DNA of 64,000 nucleotides from G963663315 sp965214205. GTDB lineage: Bacteria > Pseudomonadota > Gammaproteobacteria > Arenicellales > Poriferihabitantaceae. Location: positions 62,001-126,000 of the forward strand of contig OZ243941.1 of NCBI GenBank assembly GCA_965214205.1, read 5' to 3'. Of the stretch, positions 17,251 through 24,929 are shown piece after piece. Position 1 is the first letter of the stretch. The number at the start of each line of letters is the position of its first letter. The position numbers and the translations under genes are program-made. The notes under the pieces are model-generated. The model worked only from the letters and a program-made list of their open reading frames with translations. It searched no databases and had not been told where the DNA came from.

Positions 17251-18613
17251 TGTGTTTGCCGACGGCAGCGCCGGATTGTGGATTCCCGCTTCCACGGGAA
17301 TGCCGAGGGCCGGGCCGGGCCGGACTGAGCCGGTATCTGGCCGATTGTTCGTGGGCCGTCAGACCTTCGCTGCGCGCCAGCGCCGCGGCGGTGGCTGCCA
17401 TTTGACTGGCGCCCTGCCCGGATACCTGGATTATGCTGCTTCGCTTCTGGAAGTCGTAGACTCCCAAGGGGGAGCTGAATCTCGCCGTGCCTGAAGTCGG
17501 CAGGACGTGGTTCGGCCCGGCGCAGTAATCGCCAAGTACTTCCGCGCTGTACTTCCCGACAAAAATGGCGCCGGCGTGTTGAATCCCGCCGACCAGATCC
17601 GGCGCGTTCTCCACCATCAACTCAAGATGCTCCGGGGCGATGTGGTTGGCAACCTCTACAGCCTGGGCCAGATCTTCCACCAGAACAAGGCCGCCATTGG
17701 CAGTCAGGGAACTCCTGATAATCTCCGCCCGTAGCAACGGTTCGAGCAGCTGGTCAATGGATTGTGTGATACGGTCGACCATGGATTTTGACGGGGTAAT
17801 CGCAATCGACTGGGCCAGTTCATCATGTTCCGCCTGGGCAAACAGGTCCATGGCGACCCAATCCGGATTGGCGGAGTCATCACAAATCACAACGACCTCA
17901 GAAGGCCCTGCGATCATGTCGATCCCGACATCTCCGAATACCATCTTCTTCGCAGTAGCTACCCAGGTATTTCCCGGCCCCACAATTTTATCGACACGAG
18001 GCACGGTTTCAGTACCATAAGCCAGAGCCGCTACCGCCTGGGCGCCGCCGATAGTGTAAATCCGGTCCACTCCCGCAATATGCGCGGCAGCGATCACCGC
18101 GTCATTGATTTCTCCACCGGGAGCGGGCGCCGTCATGATGATTTCATTCACCCCGGCCACTTTGGCGGGAATGACCGTCATCAGGACCGATGACGGATAC
18201 GCGGCCTTGCCGCCCGGCACATACACTCCCACCCGGTCCATGGCGCTGACGATCTGACCGAGTTTTGTGCCATCCGGTTCGGTATAGCTCCATGAATGCA
18301 GCATCTCCTGTTGATGAAAAGCCCGGATACGCCCGGCCGCCGACTCGAGACAGGCCCTCAATTCTTCATCCAGCCGGTCATGGCAGTCGGCAATAGTTTG
18401 CGCGTCAAGCTGGAGAGCCTCCATACCGGAGACCGGATATTGATCAAATTGACGGGTATATTCAATCAGGGCCTGATCGCCGCGGCTCCTGACCCCGGCG
18501 ATGATGGCTCCGACCGCCTGCCCGACAGAATCATCGCGCCCGGTTTCGCGGTGCAGCAGTTTGTCCAGTTCAGCGTAGAAACCGGGATCAGAATAATCGA
18601 ATCGTTGTAACAT
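17243..18613 (-). CDS. hisD: Histidinol dehydrogenase with a repeat-derived C-terminal tail
   Basis: 456 aa against ~430 for the family. Zinc- and substrate-binding residues are seen in LFAQAEHDELAQS (Gln, His), LGDYCAGPNHVLPTSGTARF (Asp) and TAHEQSARYRL (His). It oxidises histidinol to histidine in two NAD+ steps. After RYRL a further 27 residues (SPARPGPRHSRGSGNPQSGAA...) match nothing in the family; HSRGSGNP is the translation of the ATTCCC palindrome at 17282-17301. The repeat thus seems to have entered the hisD 3' end and lengthened the frame into the hisC start. It begins 30 bp after murA. hisG, normally between murA and hisD, is absent. Confidence 0.95.
   Translation of the reverse strand: MLQRFDYSDPGFYAELDKLLHRETGRDDSVGQAVGAIIAGVRSRGDQALIEYTRQFDQYPVSGMEALQLDAQTIADCHDRLDEELRACLESAAGRIRAFHQQEMLHSWSYTEPDGTKLGQIVSAMDRVGVYVPGGKAAYPSSVLMTVIPAKVAGVNEIIMTAPAPGGEINDAVIAAAHIAGVDRIYTIGGAQAVAALAYGTETVPRVDKIVGPGNTWVATAKKMVFGDVGIDMIAGPSEVVVICDDSANPDWVAMDLFAQAEHDELAQSIAITPSKSMVDRITQSIDQLLEPLLRAEIIRSSLTANGGLVLVEDLAQAVEVANHIAPEHLELMVENAPDLVGGIQHAGAIFVGKYSAEVLGDYCAGPNHVLPTSGTARFSSPLGVYDFQKRSSIIQVSGQGASQMAATAAALARSEGLTAHEQSARYRLSPARPGPRHSRGSGNPQSGAAVGKHNG
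17282..17301. repeat. ATTCCCG...CGGGAAT palindrome inside the hisD 3' end
   Basis: 7-bp perfect stem (ATTCCCG / CGGGAAT) with loop CTTCCA. Read on the minus strand in the hisD frame it encodes HSRGSGNP. It is the third full copy of the repeat in the window and the only one inside a coding sequence. A run of ccgggc units follows at 17311-17326. Confidence 0.7.
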
Positions 18614-18642
18614 GATGATAAACCAGGAAATCAGGCTGCCGC

Positions 18643-19914
18643 TCAGATCGGATAATGTCCGGGCACCCTGCGGATATTAGCGCCCAGCAGGGTGAGCTTC
18701 TCCTCAATAAAATGGTAACCCCGGTCAATGTGATAGATGCGGTCAATGACGGTGTCCCCGCTGGCAATCAAACCCGCCAGAATCAGACAAGCCGACGCGC
18801 GCAGGTCTGTCGCCATCACCGGCGCGGCGTGGAGTTGATCCACTCCTCGTATTATCGCAATATTGCCGTCCAGGTTAATGTTGGCCCCCATTCGTTGGAG
18901 CTCATGGACGTGCATGAACCGGTTTTCAAACACCGTTTCGACGACAGTCGCGGTACCCTCCGCAATCGTGTTGAGCAATACGAATTGAGCCTGCATATCG
19001 GTTGGAAACGCGGGATAAGGCGCTGTGCGGATATTGACCGACTGGATCCTCCCCTTGGGCGCTTTCAAATGAATCCAGCTGTCCCCTGCTTCAATTTCAG
19101 CGCCGGCTTCACGCAATTTTTCCAGTATCGCGTCAAGCTGCTTCGGAATCACGTCCCGGACCGTGATCTCTCCGCCTGAAACTGTGGCGGCAACCAGAAA
19201 TGTTCCCGCCTCGATTCGATCCGGTATCGCCCGATGGTGGGCAGAACCGAGTTTTTCCACGCCTTCAATGACGATTTCATCCGTGCCGGCGCCTTCAATC
19301 CTTGCGCCCATCGCATTCAGACAATCCGCCAGATCAACCACTTCCGGTTCTTTTGCGGCATTCTCGATCATGGTTACACCCTCGGCCAGTGTAGCCGCCA
19401 TCATCAGATTTTCAGTACCGGTAACGGATATCAGATCCATGAATATCCTGGCGCCTTTCAGGCGCGGCGCGGTGGCCTTGATGTACCCGCCATCTACCGT
19501 GATTTCGGCCCCGAGCGCTTCGAGTCCCTTGATGTGCATGTTGACCGGCCTCGAACCGATCAAGCAACCGCCGGGCAATGACACTTCCGCCCTGCCGAAC
19601 CGCGCAATCAGCGGCCCGAGCGCCAGAATGGATGCGCGCATGGTCCGAACCAGTTCATAAGGCGCAACCACACTGCTAACCCCGGACGCGTCGGCTTCAA
19701 TCGACATCTTTTCATTCACCCGAAGCTTCACTCCCAACTGGCCCAGCAATTCCATGGTCGTGGTAATGTCCTGCAGATGGGGGATATTACTGATGCTCAG
19801 TGACTCCTCGGTCAACAGTGAAGCAATCATCAGGGGCAACGCCGCGTTTTTAGCGCCTGAAATCCGTACTTCCCCTTTCAGGGGGACGCCGCCAGTCGCA
19901 ATCAGTTTGTCCAC
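18643..19914 (-). CDS. murA: UDP-N-acetylglucosamine 1-carboxyvinyltransferase
   Basis: 423 aa from the GTG at 19914, which gives the canonical start xDKLIATGGVPLKGEVRISGAKNAALP. This start lies 1 bp after the Rieske stop, with GGGA six bases upstream. In-frame ATGs at 19941 and 20079 lie inside the Rieske gene and add non-conserved sequence. Lys22 and the PEP-binding Cys117 (LPGGCLIGSRPV) are present, so the protein should be fosfomycin-sensitive. MurA adds enolpyruvate to UDP-GlcNAc, the first step of peptidoglycan synthesis. It is embedded between suf and his genes; murA-hisG-hisD-hisC is a common gammaproteobacterial order. Confidence 0.95.
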   Translation of the reverse strand: MDKLIATGGVPLKGEVRISGAKNAALPLMIASLLTEESLSISNIPHLQDITTTMELLGQLGVKLRVNEKMSIEADASGVSSVVAPYELVRTMRASILALGPLIARFGRAEVSLPGGCLIGSRPVNMHIKGLEALGAEITVDGGYIKATAPRLKGARIFMDLISVTGTENLMMAATLAEGVTMIENAAKEPEVVDLADCLNAMGARIEGAGTDEIVIEGVEKLGSAHHRAIPDRIEAGTFLVAATVSGGEITVRDVIPKQLDAILEKLREAGAEIEAGDSWIHLKAPKGRIQSVNIRTAPYPAFPTDMQAQFVLLNTIAEGTATVVETVFENRFMHVHELQRMGANINLDGNIAIIRGVDQLHAAPVMATDLRASACLILAGLIASGDTVIDRIYHIDRGYHFIEEKLTLLGANIRRVPGHYPI

Positions 19915-19915
19915 A

Positions 19916-20236
19916 CTAATCCCAGCGATTGTCCTGGACATACACGAGCCGGTCCCGAACCATGATCGGAAACGTGTCAATCGGCTCGTATGCGGGAGGC
20001 GCCGTAACCGCGCCGGTTTTAATACAGAATCGCGCGCCGTGACGGGGACATTCAATGTCATCGCCGATGATGCAGCCATCCGAGATTTCGCTGCCGTCGT
20101 GGCTGCAGATATCCTCTATCGCGTAAAGTTTGCCGTCCAGATTGAACACCACAACCATGGCGCCTTGAACATTAACCACCTTGCGCTGACCAGGGTCGAT
20201 CTCACCCTCCGAACACACTTCAACCCAGTCACCCAT
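19916..20236 (-). CDS. Rieske [2Fe-2S] ferredoxin-like protein
   Basis: 106 aa, a single Rieske domain. The cluster ligands are the pairs in CSHDGSEISDG and CPRHGARF (CxH...CxxH). It belongs to the small soluble Rieske proteins annotated as ferredoxin subunits of non-heme-iron oxygenases (NirD/BphF-like). No oxygenase subunit is nearby; it lies at the end of the suf genes, 28 bp after sufT. In Actinobacteria a similar protein is part of the suf operon, so a role in electron supply for Fe-S assembly is a reasonable inference. Confidence 0.88.
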   Translation of the reverse strand: MGDWVEVCSEGEIDPGQRKVVNVQGAMVVVFNLDGKLYAIEDICSHDGSEISDGCIIGDDIECPRHGARFCIKTGAVTAPPAYEPIDTFPIMVRDRLVYVQDNRWD

Positions 20237-20264
20237 CCGGCGCTCCCGAAATCTTCTGCTGCGG

Positions 20265-20729
20265 TTAAATCAGGCCCAGTTCAAGCCGGGCGGCTTCACT
20301 GATCAAGTCGGGGGTCCAGGGAGGATCCCAGACCAATTCGACGGCAGCGCCGCTGATACCCGGAACGAGTTCGACAGACCGCTCCACCATACCCGGAAAC
20401 GTGTGCGCCACAGGACAACCCGGCGCGGTCAGGGTCATATCGACATGGACAAACGCGCCATGGAAGGAAACATCGTATATCAGGCCGAGATCGTAGATAT
20501 TGACTGGAATTTCGGGATCATAAACCGTCTTCAGCGCTTCGATCACCCTGCGCCGCAGTTCGTCTTCCGACACATCCCGTTCAACCGCCCCAGCCGATGC
20601 CGACTGAGCCCGCGGGTCGTTATCCTGATCGAACTCCTCCATGATTACGGCCTTTTTCGGTTCGGTCCCAGGATCGAAGTTTACTCGTTTCATGGCGCTT
20701 CCCAGCGGCGTTTTGACAGGCTCATCCAT
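20265..20729 (-). CDS. sufT: SUF-system Fe-S assembly factor SufT (DUF59/MIP18)
   Basis: 154 aa. The N-terminal ~50 residues are charged and low in structure; the DUF59 domain follows (VIEALKTVYDPEIPVNIYDLGLIY, then MTLTAPGCPVA with its conserved Cys, and VWDPPWTPDLISEAARLELGL). SufT proteins help mature Fe-S proteins, in some species under high Fe-S demand. The ATG overlaps the sufD stop by one base (TGATG), and the Rieske gene follows. Confidence 0.9.
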   Translation of the reverse strand: MDEPVKTPLGSAMKRVNFDPGTEPKKAVIMEEFDQDNDPRAQSASAGAVERDVSEDELRRRVIEALKTVYDPEIPVNIYDLGLIYDVSFHGAFVHVDMTLTAPGCPVAHTFPGMVERSVELVPGISGAAVELVWDPPWTPDLISEAARLELGLI

Positions 20730-22075
20730 CAGATTTCGGCATTGACCAACTGCCGCCTCAGAATCAATTCGAGATACTGGCGAAGCGGCTCGATCTTCAC
20801 TTCACTCAATACGTCATTGACAAAAGCATAAGTGAGCAGGGCGCGCGCTTCCTGTTCGCCTATCCCTCTGGTACGCAGATAGAAAAGGGATTTCTCATCA
20901 ATTTGACCGACCGTCACGCCATGTGAACATTTGACATCGTCGGCATAGATCTCAAGCTGCGGTTTGGTATCGACTTCCGCATTCCGGGACAACAGGAGAG
21001 TATTGTTCGACTGCGCCGCGTCTGTTTTCTGGGCGCCCTCATCCACCCTGACACGGCCATGGAATACCGCTCGCGAACGCTGGTCAAGCACTCCCTTGTA
21101 AATCTCCCGACTACTGCAGTTTTCGGCGGCGTGGGTGACGGTGGTATGGTTATCCACATGTTGCCGGCCGGCCAGACTGTATATGCCGAGCATATCGCAA
21201 TGGGCTTCCGGCCCATCCAGATTGACCTGCAGGTCATTACGGACGAGCGCCCCTCCAAGCGTGATCGTCTGACAACTGAATCGACTCCGGGGAGACTGCT
21301 TCACCCAGATTCCGCAAACCTGGTAAGCTGCGCTGGACTGATTCTGGACAAGATAATAATCAAGCGACGCTCCGTCTTCGAGCAGCGCCTCGGTAACACT
21401 GTTGGACAGGGTATTGTGGGTATTCCCGGACACATAGTGTTCGATGATCTGTCCGCGGCTTCGCGGCCCGCAGACAATCAGATTCCTGGGCTGGGAAATG
21501 GATAGCTGAGCGCGACCATAATGAATGATTTCAATCGGGAGGGAGGCCTTCGCGTCCGCGGCGAAAGTGATGATCACGCCATCCCTGTACATGGCGTTGT
21601 TCAAGGCGGTAAATCCATGACCGTTGTCCTGTATCACACTGCCAAGCAGGGATTCGACGTACTCAGGAGCCCGCTCCAGCGCCGAAGCAAACGACTCCAC
21701 TCTGAATTGACCATCCGGGCTGCCGGATTCACCGATACCGGACAACCGCAGATCGAGCGCCCCGTCAACAAACACCAGCCTGTGGCTTTCCAGTCCCTCG
21801 ATTGCAAGCGAGGACAAATCAACCGTTTGATCATCATCGCCCGGATCAGCCTCAACTACAAAGCGTTTGCCGGTGATATCCCGGACCGATGTGTACTTCC
21901 AGTCCTCATCCCTTAACGTGGGGAATCCAACCCGGCCAAACCGCGCCAGACTTTTTGTCCTCTGGTCGTTTATCCAGTCGATATTGTGTCCAGGCAACCG
22001 GTCACGCAACCGATCAAACTGATCAATATAACTCTCGGCGCCGGGCGCGATCAGGGTATCAAGCCGCGATTGCAT
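20729..22075 (-). CDS. sufD: Fe-S cluster assembly scaffold protein SufD
   Basis: 448 aa from the ATG at 22075 (MQSRLDTLIAPG), overlapping the sufC end by 17 bp; ATGs at 22093 and 22105 are alternatives and the frame stays open to 22183. Conserved SufBD beta-helix features: LRDEDWKYTSV, then the late segment with VDTKPQLEIYADDVKCSHGVTVGQID (the conserved Cys-Ser-His), YLRTRGIGEQEARALLTYAF. SufD pairs with SufB in the SufBC2D scaffold, where it is needed for iron acquisition. The N-terminal half is less conserved, as usual for SufD. Confidence 0.93.
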   Translation of the reverse strand: MQSRLDTLIAPGAESYIDQFDRLRDRLPGHNIDWINDQRTKSLARFGRVGFPTLRDEDWKYTSVRDITGKRFVVEADPGDDDQTVDLSSLAIEGLESHRLVFVDGALDLRLSGIGESGSPDGQFRVESFASALERAPEYVESLLGSVIQDNGHGFTALNNAMYRDGVIITFAADAKASLPIEIIHYGRAQLSISQPRNLIVCGPRSRGQIIEHYVSGNTHNTLSNSVTEALLEDGASLDYYLVQNQSSAAYQVCGIWVKQSPRSRFSCQTITLGGALVRNDLQVNLDGPEAHCDMLGIYSLAGRQHVDNHTTVTHAAENCSSREIYKGVLDQRSRAVFHGRVRVDEGAQKTDAAQSNNTLLLSRNAEVDTKPQLEIYADDVKCSHGVTVGQIDEKSLFYLRTRGIGEQEARALLTYAFVNDVLSEVKIEPLRQYLELILRRQLVNAEI

Positions 22076-22817
22076 GTTCTTCAATCCATCCATAACCTTT
22101 TTCATCGAGTTCAAGGGCCAAGGTTTTATCCCCTGAACGGATAATTCTGCCGCCCGCGAGAACATGGACAAAATCCGGAACAATATAATCCAGCAATCGT
22201 TGATAATGCGTGACCACGATCATCGACCGATCACTGCTGCGCAATGCGTTGACGCCGGAGGCGACAATTTTCAGCGCGTCGATATCAAGACCCGAATCCG
22301 TTTCATCGAGAATGCACAGGCGAGGCTCCAGCAACGCCATTTGCAGCACTTCATTGCGCTTCTTTTCTCCGCCGGAAAACCCTTCATTGACCGACCGGTA
22401 TAAAAACTCCTGTTTCATCTCCACCGCCGCCGCCTTTTCCTTGATCAGCTTGAGAAAAGTCACCGCGTCCAGTTCTTCCTCTCCGCGATGTTTCCTGATG
22501 GCGTTGATCGCGGTCTTCATCAGGTACAGGTTGGATACGCCGGGAATTTCCACGGGATATTGAAACGCCAGGAACAAACCCTCCCGGGCGCGGATTTCCG
22601 GTTCCATCTCCAGCAGGTCCTGCCCCTGATACAAAACCTCGCCGGATGTCACTTCATAATTGTCCCGACCGGCCAACACGTTGGCCAGCGTACTTTTACC
22701 TGAGCCGTTCGGGCCCATAATTACATGCACCTCTCCGGCGCCGACCTGCAGGTTGACTCCCCTGAGGATCGGTTTGTCGTCCACGGCGGCAGCGTTCAGA
22801 TCTTTAATCTCCAGCAT
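22059..22817 (-). CDS. sufC: Fe-S cluster assembly ATPase SufC
   Basis: 252 aa from the ATG at 22817 (MLEIKDLNA); an ATG five codons upstream (22832) is possible. ABC-ATPase motifs: Walker A GPNGSGKST, Q-loop FQYPVEIPG, the SufC-type signature FSGGEKKRNE, Walker B CILDETDSGLD, and the switch His in VVTHYQRLLDYI. SufC drives the shape change of the SufBC2D scaffold. It sits between sufB and sufD in the iscR-led operon. Confidence 0.97.
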   Translation of the reverse strand: MLEIKDLNAAAVDDKPILRGVNLQVGAGEVHVIMGPNGSGKSTLANVLAGRDNYEVTSGEVLYQGQDLLEMEPEIRAREGLFLAFQYPVEIPGVSNLYLMKTAINAIRKHRGEEELDAVTFLKLIKEKAAAVEMKQEFLYRSVNEGFSGGEKKRNEVLQMALLEPRLCILDETDSGLDIDALKIVASGVNALRSSDRSMIVVTHYQRLLDYIVPDFVHVLAGGRIIRSGDKTLALELDEKGYGWIEEHAIAA

Positions 22818-22850
22818 AGTTCGATTTTCCAATATATTTGATCGGGCAGG

Positions 22851-24302
22851 TCAGCCAACGGCTCCTTCGAGACTGATACCCAGCAACTTCTGAGCTTCCA
22901 CCGCAAACTCCATCGGCAATTCCTTGAATACCTCCTTACAAAACCCGTTGACAATCATCGAGACCGCGTCTTCTTCCGACACTCCCCGCTGGCGGCAATA
23001 GAACAACTGATCTTCTCCGATTCGGGAAGTCGTGGCTTCATGTTCCACCACGGCGGTGGGGTTCTTGACTTCGATGTAGGGAAAGGTATGAGCGCCGCAT
23101 TGGTCTCCCATCAACAGGGAATCGCACTGCGAGTAGTTGCGGGCATTCTCGGCTGTTTTCAAGACTTTCACCAGACCCCGATATGAATTCTGGCCGCGAC
23201 CGGCTGAAATCCCCTTGGATACAATGGTACTGCTGGAGTTTTTCCCGATATGCACCATTTTTGTACCAGTATCCGCTTGTTGGTAATTGTTGGTCAGGGC
23301 GACTGAGTAGAACTCCCCGATGGAATTGTCTCCTTCCAGCAATACGCTTGGATACTTCCAGGTAATGGCTGACCCGGTTTCGACCTGGGTCCAGGAGATC
23401 TTTGAACTCTCCCCCCGACAGGCCCCGCGCTTGGTCACAAAGTTATAAATCCCGCCCTTGCCTTCCTCATCTCCGGGATACCAGTTCTGTACCGTGGAAT
23501 ACTTTATTTCCGCCCCCTTCATCGCCACCAGTTCAACCACGGCGGCGTGCAACTGATTCTCATCCCGTTGCGGCGCGGTGCATCCCTCGAGATAGCTGAC
23601 ATAACTGTCTTCCTCCGCAATAATCAGGGTTCTTTCAAATTGACCCGTGTTCATCGCATTAATACGGAAATAGGTGGACAGCTCCATCGGGCAACGCACC
23701 CCTTTCGGAATATAGACAAACGAACCTTCACTGAATACGGCGGAATTCAGGGCCGCGTAGAAATTGTCGCTGGCCGGCACCACAGAGCCGAGATACTGCC
23801 TGACCAGGTCGGGATGTTCCTGGAGCGCTTCGGACAACGGGCAAAAGATGACCCCTGCGTCAGCCAGGGTCTGTTTGAAGGTCGTAACCACAGAAACACT
23901 GTCGAAAACCGCGTCGACCGCAACCTTGACTCCAGCCAGCGCTTTTTGCTCGTCTATCGGAATTCCAAGTTTCGCATACGTCTCCAGCAGTTTCGGGTCC
24001 ACCTCATCCAGACTATCCAGCAACTCCTTCTGTTTCGGCGCGGAAAAATAGCTGATCTGCTGGAAATCAATCGGCGGATAATGCACATGGGGCCATTTGG
24101 GCTCCTCCATTTCCAGCCACCGCCGCCAGGCTTGCAGCCTCCACTCCAACAAAAAGTCGGGTTCCCCCTTTTTTGCCGATATGGTTCGAATGACCTCCTC
24201 GTTCAAACCGGGAGGCAGCGTGTCGGCTTCAATTTCGGTGACGAAACCTTCCACATATTCCCGTTGAACCAGGCTCGTCAGGTCTTTTTCCATTCTGGAC
24301 AT
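22851..24302 (-). CDS. sufB: Fe-S cluster assembly scaffold protein SufB
   Basis: 483 aa, standard SufB length. Family features: GEPDFLLEWRLQAWRRW near the N-terminus, the beta-helix core, and the C-terminal segment QCDSLLMGDQCGAHTFPYI...EHEATTSRIGEDQLFYCRQRG with the conserved Cys and Glu used for cluster building. It starts two bases after the iscR stop and is followed 33 bp later by sufC. Confidence 0.97.
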   Translation of the reverse strand: MSRMEKDLTSLVQREYVEGFVTEIEADTLPPGLNEEVIRTISAKKGEPDFLLEWRLQAWRRWLEMEEPKWPHVHYPPIDFQQISYFSAPKQKELLDSLDEVDPKLLETYAKLGIPIDEQKALAGVKVAVDAVFDSVSVVTTFKQTLADAGVIFCPLSEALQEHPDLVRQYLGSVVPASDNFYAALNSAVFSEGSFVYIPKGVRCPMELSTYFRINAMNTGQFERTLIIAEEDSYVSYLEGCTAPQRDENQLHAAVVELVAMKGAEIKYSTVQNWYPGDEEGKGGIYNFVTKRGACRGESSKISWTQVETGSAITWKYPSVLLEGDNSIGEFYSVALTNNYQQADTGTKMVHIGKNSSSTIVSKGISAGRGQNSYRGLVKVLKTAENARNYSQCDSLLMGDQCGAHTFPYIEVKNPTAVVEHEATTSRIGEDQLFYCRQRGVSEEDAVSMIVNGFCKEVFKELPMEFAVEAQKLLGISLEGAVG

Positions 24303-24304
24303 GA

Positions 24305-24787
24305 TCAGTTTACTCTATTACCCGGATTTCCCAGTGATGGTGAATCAACCAATTGCTGATTACCCGAACCACCGGGGTTGTTGATTCCACTCTGGCGCAT
24401 CAGTTGCCCCAGCCTGATATTGGACAGAAATCCATACAGTTGAATACTCAGTTCATCCCACAACCCATGAGTCAGGCATCGTTGGCCGTCCTTGCAATCC
24501 TGCTTGCCCTCACATTCCGTAATGTCCAGCGCTTCATCCACAGAAAGCACAATTTCCGCGATATTGATTTCATCCACATTCTTCGCCAACACATATCCCC
24601 CGCCGGGACCGCGCGACCCGGTCACCAGTGAAGACTTCCGCAGTTTGGAAAACAACTGCTCAAGATAGGACAGGGAGATTCCCTGATTATCTGATATACT
24701 TTTCAGCGTAACAGGCCCCCTGACCTGATTGACCGAAAGGTCAACCATCGCGGTAACCGCGTATCTTCCTTTTGTAGTCAATCGCAT
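24305..24787 (-). CDS. iscR: Rrf2-family Fe-S regulator IscR
   Basis: 160 aa from the ATG at 24787 (MRLTTKGRYAVTAMVDL); the frame runs 14 codons further but those are not conserved. The Rrf2 winged-helix domain includes GISLSYLEQLFSKLRKSSLVTGSRGPGGGY. The [2Fe-2S] ligands are in place: CEGKQDC-KDGQRC-LTH, i.e. Cys-x5-Cys-x5-Cys-x2-His. It is the first gene of the suf operon and has a strong type-1 IscR site in its promoter, so autorepression and Fe-S-responsive control of suf are expected. A 25-residue low-complexity tail (GNQQLVDSPS...) follows the fold. Confidence 0.95.
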   Translation of the reverse strand: MRLTTKGRYAVTAMVDLSVNQVRGPVTLKSISDNQGISLSYLEQLFSKLRKSSLVTGSRGPGGGYVLAKNVDEINIAEIVLSVDEALDITECEGKQDCKDGQRCLTHGLWDELSIQLYGFLSNIRLGQLMRQSGINNPGGSGNQQLVDSPSLGNPGNRVN

Positions 24788-24848
24788 CTCGGCAGAATCG
24801 TTACAGGTCAGCAGGCAAACGGCTCTCATGAGCCGGTTATCCTTGAAT

Positions 24849-24883
24849 GGATAATAACCGACTATTTTACTAGGTTATTATCC
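24849..24883. promoter_or_regulatory. IscR operator (type 1-like), perfect 11-bp inverted repeat
   Basis: GGATAATAACC (24849-24859) and GGTTATTATCC (24873-24883) are perfect reverse complements around a 13-bp centre. The inner 25 bp (24854-24878) fit the type-1 IscR pattern ATAxxYGACTRWWWYAxTxRRxTAT at most positions, including ATA-ACCGACTATTTTA. It lies 62 bp upstream of the iscR ATG and overlaps the -10 hexamer and spacer of the predicted promoter, which is the layout for autorepression by holo-IscR. Confidence 0.8.
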
Positions 24884-24892
24884 GGAACGCAA
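24864..24892 (-). promoter_or_regulatory. Predicted promoter of the iscR-suf-murA-his run
   Basis: On the minus strand: -35 TTGCGT (24892-24887), 17-bp spacer, -10 TAAAAT (24869-24864). The -10 matches 5/6 of consensus; the -35 is weak, as is common for regulated promoters. It is fully embedded in the IscR inverted repeat. Confidence 0.5.
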
Positions 24893-24929
24893 TTATCTCT
24901 AACGTAATATCCCGACCATCCCCTGCGCC

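Noticed and set aside
24821..24834. GGCTC-TCAT-GAGCC hairpin in the iscR leader as a riboswitch or attenuator
   Set aside because: Only a 5-bp stem, no T-run or alternative pairing; the IscR operator upstream explains regulation better.
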